64,000 nt of DNA, taken from positions 62,001 through 126,000 of the forward strand of contig JAEHOE010000025.1 of assembly GCA_016858145.1 (NCBI GenBank), in the 5' to 3' direction. Source of the DNA: Edaphochlamys debaryana (taxonomy: Eukaryota > Chlorophyta > Chlorophyceae > Chlamydomonadales). Below are positions 59,101 to 64,000 of the stretch, one piece after another. The position numbers and the translations under genes are program-made. Under the pieces are notes generated by a model that ran no database searches, was not told the DNA's origin, and saw only the letters and a program-made list of their open reading frames with translations. Numbering within the stretch: the stretch's first letter is position 1; the number at the start of each line of letters is the position of its first letter.

Positions 59101-61586
59101 GCATGAGACAAGACCTACAAGTGGGCTCCGCAATACATCGCGGCAGGCTCCACGGCACCCGTCCATCGGGTTTGCCGCTTCGTCCGCCAGGTCCTCAATG
59201 CGCTGGGCGGACAGCGCACGTCCTCACAGGTGGGCTGGCTGAGGTGATAAGGGGGTATATACGACAGCGGACGGAACACACGGCGCTGGCGGCACCCTAA
59301 AGCTTGCATGCCATTGGCCACGATCCCTGTTTTCTGCCACTCTTCTGGCTCGCCTGCAGGAGGGCTCCGGCCAGGCCACCTACGTCGGGTGGAGCTTCGT
59401 TGGCGCCAACCGCCAGCCCGGGGACCGGACAGCAGCCGGCCTGGTCGACCTCTCGGCGCCCCAGGCCCTCGCGGGCTGCGTCTCCGCCTCCTCCCCGCTC
59501 GCCGCCCCTGAGGCTGACCCCTCTGCGGCTGCCGCGAACAGCGCTGCCGCGGCACGGGGTGGCTTTGGCCAGGTGGTGGCCTCTGTCTCAGCCGCAACTC
59601 AGGCGGCCGAGACGGCATGCGGCAGGGGCCTGGCGGCTGCGTGGTACGCCAATGCAACCCTGGCGGATGCGTGGGGCAGCGTTGCTGCAACCGCGGCGGC
59701 AGCTGTACCAGGCGGCAGCGGCGAGGGTGGCGGCGCCGACACTGACGCCGTGAAGGACCCACGGATCACCAACGGCTCGCTCTGGCTCAACCGCCTCATG
59801 TACATGGACGTCATCGGTCATCACAACTCCGAAATGCCGTACCTGCTGCCGCTGGTGAGTGCTCCTGCTGGCCTCCGCCCGGCACACTGCCCGCCTGCGC
59901 GAAGGGGCGTGGAGGGGCTGTAGAGGGCGAGGCCGTGGAGAGATCCCAGCCCGTCCCCCCGTGAGCATCGTTGGCAGCTACTTAGCCTCCGTCATATGAT
60001 GCCTGGTCTGTGGCCCCAAGCCGCTGCCGCAACGTTCGGTGCATTTGCTTTCGTCCACTTCGCCCGGCCCGCAGGTCTCGAGCTGCCGCCTGCGCACCGC
60101 GGACGTCAGCGTACGGCAGCTGCAGCGCTTCGTTTCCCGCCTGGCGACTGCCGTACACACGGCAGATCCGGCGGCACGCGTCACCGTCGGCGCACACAGT
60201 CTGCCGTACTGCACTGACGTTCAGGTGGGGGGCCTGGGTCAGGCAGGACCTACAGGCCGGCGACGAAGCCTGTGTGTCTGAATCCAAAGCTGCTCTGGCC
60301 ACGTGTCATAAGCTTACCACTCCCTGCATGTGTTGCAGTCCTTGAGAGGTAACATTGATGAGTTTGAAGACCGTCCCCGCAACCTCTACTCGGACGCTGC
60401 GCTGAGGTGCCAGGGATGGGGAGAGGTGGGGGGACTTGAGAGGTGGGGGACTGGGAGGTTTCTTGCCTGAAGTCGAGATCCCCACGAATCCCAGGTTCTC
60501 CCCGCACCACCTCTTCAATAATCTCGTCCTCGCTCCCTTCCGGCACCCCAAGGGAGGCCTTCCGTCTCCGCAACGGCTCTTTAGGCCCCGGCTGGGACGC
60601 GAACGCCCGGGGTACTCTTGACTTCTACGGTGAGTCTGTGCGCACGCTTGGACTTGTACGGCGGATCTGCCTATCCGGCCAGCAAGCAGCCTGAGCGAGT
60701 ATCCCCGCCCCCACCGCCCAAACCGCCCCCACCGCTCCCGCTCCCCCGCCCGCAGCCCCGCACGGCTACCCCGACTGGGGCCACCCCGACACCACCGCCC
60801 GCATCTCGCCCTTCGCCAACTCCGCGGCGGCCATGCAGCTGGACAAGCCCACGCTCCTGGGGGAGTTCTGGGACCAGGCACGTGGGGGTGTGGGTCTGTG
60901 GGGCTGTGGCCTGTGGGGCTTTGGGGCTGTGGAAAAAAGGGTTGGCGTGGGGTGTGCGGCCATCGGGTGCAAGAGGCTCAGAGCGAAAGGTAGGCGACGG
61001 CGCTGACGGCCATCAGGGGGCGGCCGGAGCACTGGGGGATGGCTGCCATCAGTATGCACGGCAGGTGGTGGCGTGCAGTACGGGGCTGTCCTAGCTTGAC
61101 TCGTGCTCCGTCCATACCCCGTTCCAGGTGTCTGACGGAGAGCCCCTCACGGCGCAGCGGTGGGCTGACCTCCACGGCAAGGGCGGCTACATGGGTGAGA
61201 GGCATCGCCGCGGGTAGAGGGGCAAGCCGGAACGGCTGCCCCCGACTGCTGACCCCTTACCCCTTCAGCCAGACCCGCATGTCTAAGCCCGTTCCAGCCT
61301 CAAGCAGCGCTCCTGCGCGCCTGAGCCTGAGTACTTCTTCGCTTGACCGACTCTCCCCTCCCCCTGCCTTTGCCCGCCAGGCGGTCTGGGCTGGGCCATG
61401 CTGCAGGTGGCTGAGGACCCCCTGACGTGGCAGGAGCAGAAGCAGCAGCAGCAGGGGGCCGAGGCGGCGGGCGGCGGCGCCAGGGCGGCTCAGCAGCTGG
61501 CGGCGCCGCGGCGGGTGGTGTCGCATGAGAAGCGGGGGGCCCTGCTGGGCCTGATACGCCAGATGCGGGACGGCGGCAAGGGGTGA
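56146..61586 (+). CDS. GH5-like (clan GH-A) glycoside hydrolase with N-terminal anchor
   Basis: Exons: 56146-56946, 57217-57788, 57952-58542, 58693-58782, 58885-59023, 59191-59229, 59360-59854, 60075-60224, 60339-60406, 60553-60629, 60756-60877, 61128-61194, 61381-61586 (TGA). Phases agree (one GC donor after 60877), giving about 1,138 residues. A hydrophobic segment at about 54-76 (LPALLLAAATLAALAAL) suggests a signal anchor and a secretory route. The barrel begins at about 235 (PWVGMNLGNVPLF), then NVLRLWLHTDG near 279. The acid/base Glu is in GYELLNEPEG (about 670) and the nucleophile Glu in LLGEFWDQ (about 1044), the order and spacing logic of cellulase/mannanase-type GH5. Also present are FYAPHGYPDWGH and GGLGWAMLQV. 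Low-complexity inserts (about 300-430 and 510-650) roughly double the usual length. Mannanase versus other beta-glycanase cannot be decided. Exon 5 needs the acceptor five bases after the first CAG. Confidence 0.83.
56479..56631 (+). repeat. (GCCACC)n coding repeat, Thr-Ala dipeptides
   Basis: Two near-identical 36-base units are followed by a run of more than a dozen GCCACC hexamers in glycosidase exon 1, encoding alternating Thr-Ala just after the membrane anchor. The same bases read as poly-Pro in another plus frame and as Ala-Val on the minus strand. Confidence 0.9.
58776..58819 (+). repeat. 22-bp tandem duplication spanning a splice donor
   Basis: Two exact adjacent copies (58776-58797 and 58798-58819), each containing ACAT/GTGAGG. 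The first is the donor of glycosidase exon 58693-58782. Reading on to the second donor would meet an in-frame TGA, so only the first gives a full product. Confidence 0.88.
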
Positions 61587-62655
61587 CATGGCTGCGAATC
61601 ATGTGTGTAGGGCTGCTCGTAAAAGACAGGGAAACCGTGTGTGTTTTAGCCCTCGCGCGGGGGTGCGGGATGGCGTGGTTGGGCTGCATGGTGTCCCGCA
61701 TGTGTGCTCGTGCTGGTGGGCTGCTGCCGATGCGGGCGGCAAGGTGTGGGCTAGTGGGTCGTGCGCTCGTGCCTTGCTGTGCGCGTGTGCCGGCCATGGC
61801 TTTAGGAGTCAATATCCTGGTACCGTACGCGAGGAGGGCTGAGGGTAGTTCAGGTAGGCCATTCATAAATCGAGGGTCAGCGCTTAGTTGAGCAGGTAGG
61901 GCTGAGGGGGGGCCGTATCGCCGCGTCTGACAGGGAAAAGGGCTGAGCCCCAACCCCGCTTGTCCCGGGAGCGCTAACTAGAGCTGTTATCAGGTAGGTC
62001 AGATTCATGGGTCCGCATCCATGGAGGAAGGATACTAGAAATGAAGCGGTCCAAGGTTGACATGGCCATGGTCGGTGTGCTAAGTAGCTGTGGTAGGCGG
62101 GCGCCGGGGGCTTATTGTCTTCATCCTCGCAGGGGTTGATCCGACTGGCGGGGCCAAGGGGTCTACGGCGGTATCGGCTCCGACATGGGCCCGAAATTGC
62201 ACGCGGTTTGGGCGCCGCGTGGGGGGGACCGCGGGGAGTTCGCCACGGTTTGTCGCCCGCCGGCGTGAACCGTGCCCAGGCGTGCCTGAGAGTGCAAGCT
62301 CGAACGCAGCCTTGTAATGACATTGCAGCGCCTCAACTTACTCCAAGTCGTCGCTGCGGCTCGCGCCGCGACCTGTGCATAGGCGCGCTGACCGCAAAAG
62401 CCCCAAACGCTGGTCAACGCGGAACCAGCACCGACTTGGCCAAACAAGAGCCCAGCGTGACCTTCTCGAGCCTTTCATTGTGAGAAGCACAGCTTTCTGC
62501 GGGAGCAGCGTCGAGCAGGCCCAGCATTTGTCTGAGGCGGGCTCCTGCGCGCGCGGAGGCCGCGCTTGCCTGTGCTTTGCCCATGAAGGGCAAGGCATTG
62601 AAGCCGCCTTGCAGGATGGCGTCTTGAGGGCGCTTTTGAAGAGAAGGTCGGTGCA
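61587..62655. promoter_or_regulatory. Tandem-gene spacer with the PHD gene promoter
   Basis: Holds the glycosidase 3' UTR and the promoter and 5' UTR of the PHD-finger gene. No RNA gene, repeat or supportable frame seen. Confidence 0.45.
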
Positions 62656-64000
62656 ATGGCAAGCCAGAAGCAGGGATTCCCCTGGCTGGCCACGCCGGCG
62701 CCAGCTTACGTCAACACGTTCAAGGAGAACATCGCCGATTTCCTCAAAGCCTATGGCAACCTGGTCCCGCTGAAGCTCCAGCTCTGCTCAGCATACATTG
62801 TGCCGCTGCGCCACAAGGGCGCCACGGTGAAGCTCCACGTCTACGAGGAGCAGCTCGATGAATCCGCAGGCGCCATGCCCATATGCGACCAGTGCCGGAA
62901 TATGGGTGCGTGGGTGCGAAGTCGGGTCCCTCAGGGCGAGGCCTGCCGGGGGCTTTCCCACCCGCCGGCCTGGGGCCGGGGTCTCACCCCACCCCCACAT
63001 GGGCCTTCTCACGACGCGGGGGTGTTGCGTCACGGAAGCTTCTCGCTAGGGAACGTGCAGCCGTGGCCAGCGCCCAGGATTGAGGGCCGTGGGCCGGCCT
63101 GAACATGGGGGGCTGCTCCAACTGCCCGCACCCTCACAACACGCACGCCCCCAAGGGCGAATCCTGGCCAGACCCACCTCTTGCAGCGTGCTACTGGGCC
63201 TCCTGTGACATCATTTCCATCTGCTCGATCCCCCCTCGCAGGCTGGCAGCACCACCCCGTCTCCAACCGGCGCTATCACTTCATCCTTCCCAGCCCTGCG
63301 GTGCTGTCAGACCCGGACCAGCTGCCCTCGCTCGTCGAGGCGGCCGCCGCAGGTGCGGGGCCCACAGTTTGTATGTTTATAGGCCTTGTGGGAATCAGAC
63401 GTGCGGGCCCATTGCTGTTGTGCCCGGCCCGGTCGCCTGGTCCTCCCAAACCGAAGGGGGCGGCTGAGGGGCGGAACTTGAACTCGACACAGGTCTCACT
63501 TCCTTGGCATGCCTCGTGTCCTTACCTCCCCCTGCCCCGCCCCCTGCCTCTCGGCCTTCCCTCCGCCCCCCAGGCCGCGTGGACGGCAGCAAGACCTCAA
63601 TGCGCAGCCTGGCGGTGGAGGTGTACGACAAGAAGGGGGACAGCTCCTTCAACGCGCCGGTGGGCCCGGGTTGGGCCTGGAGTTTGGGGAGAAGGGAAGG
63701 GCCCCGGCGCGCGCGCAAGACCAGCCCCCAGGACCTGTCGGCCTGGGTTCGCAGGGTTCCCAGGGCGCAGGCGAAGCCGATACTGAACCCCAACTGCAGC
63801 CGCCTTCTGACCAAGCGACCACGCCCCCAGTCTGATCCCCTTTGGGTTTCGGCGCGCCCTCGTCCCCCCCAACCCCCGCCTCCACAGGAGTCCATCTTCG
63901 ACTCCACCACGCACTGCCTGCACGGGGTCATCCACGCCAACGGCTTCGGCCACCTGCTGCGCATGAACGGCCGCGACGGCGCCGCCGCGACGGCGGCAGC
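62656..64000 (+). CDS. MS1-like PHD-finger protein, 5' part (runs off the right edge)
   Basis: Exons: 62656-62905, 63242-63352, 63574-63659, 63888 to beyond 64000. Phases agree, giving 186 residues so far. The visible part matches the N-terminal region of the plant family that includes MALE STERILITY 1, MMD1/DUET and related PHD proteins: CDQCRNMGWQHHPVSNRRYH and, in the last exon, HCLHGVIHANGFGHLLRMNG. The PHD finger itself, normally near the C-terminus, would lie beyond the window. In land plants these proteins regulate transcription in anther and meiotic cells; the algal role is unknown. ATG 62656 (GCAATGGC) opens directly into a family-like N-terminus (FKENIADFLKAYGNLVPLK). Confidence 0.85.

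Noticed and set aside
61..64000. tRNA or rRNA genes, CRISPR arrays, bacterial-type operons
   Set aside because: No cloverleaf, rRNA core or regular spacer-repeat array was seen, and introns and protein families show eukaryotic nuclear DNA.

Overview
The window looks like nuclear DNA of a chlamydomonadalean (volvocine-type) green alga. It is very GC-rich, nearly every gene is cut by short introns with GTGxGx donors and CAG acceptors, proteins carry long Ala/Gly/Pro/Ser-rich stretches, and several gene families are typical of the plant lineage (RUS/DUF647, plant-type tandem CCCH, MS1-like PHD, plant-type rhomboid with a Cys-rich tail). All gene models were built by hand by joining open exons whose reading phases agree across splice sites. 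Calls rest on recognised motifs; no database search or transcript data was available.

Layout, left to right: a RUS-family membrane protein (-, its 3' end beyond the left edge); an unrecognised helical protein (-, 7985-11301, 5' end unresolved); an unrecognised probable plastid protein (+, 12875-15045); a rhomboid-like membrane protein that has lost the catalytic histidine (-, 16542-20969); NADH-cytochrome b5 reductase (+, 21368-24572), head to head with the rhomboid; an ICMT/PEMT-type membrane methyltransferase (+, 25611-28513); a protein of about 2,200 residues with ankyrin-like, membrane and coiled-coil parts and a C-terminal CCCH finger (-, 30258-39767); a 4.4 kb stretch with no supportable gene; a plant-type tandem CCCH zinc-finger gene, TZF (-, 44193-47121); DMAP1/SWC4 (-, 48471-52636), head to head with MAEA/GID9 (+, 53264-55452); a GH5-like clan A glycosidase (+, 56146-61586); and the 5' part of an MS1-like PHD-finger gene (+, 62656 to the right edge).

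The genes form no pathway: this is ordinary mixed nuclear gene content. Themes are chromatin and RNA control (SWC4, PHD protein, two CCCH proteins), protein turnover (MAEA of the GID/CTLH E3 ligase, rhomboid-like protein) and membrane enzymes.

The most unusual structure is a 0.77 kb inverted repeat. One copy is the 5' flank and start codon of TZF. The other fills most of an intron of the neighbouring SWC4 gene, pointing the opposite way, so a promoter-and-start segment appears to have been copied in inverted orientation into a chromatin gene. Other points are the pseudo-protease rhomboid, a dispersed ATGTGGGTCGG motif concentrated in introns, a perfect 28-bp-arm hairpin in an intron, two duplicated splice donors and two apparent GC-AG introns.
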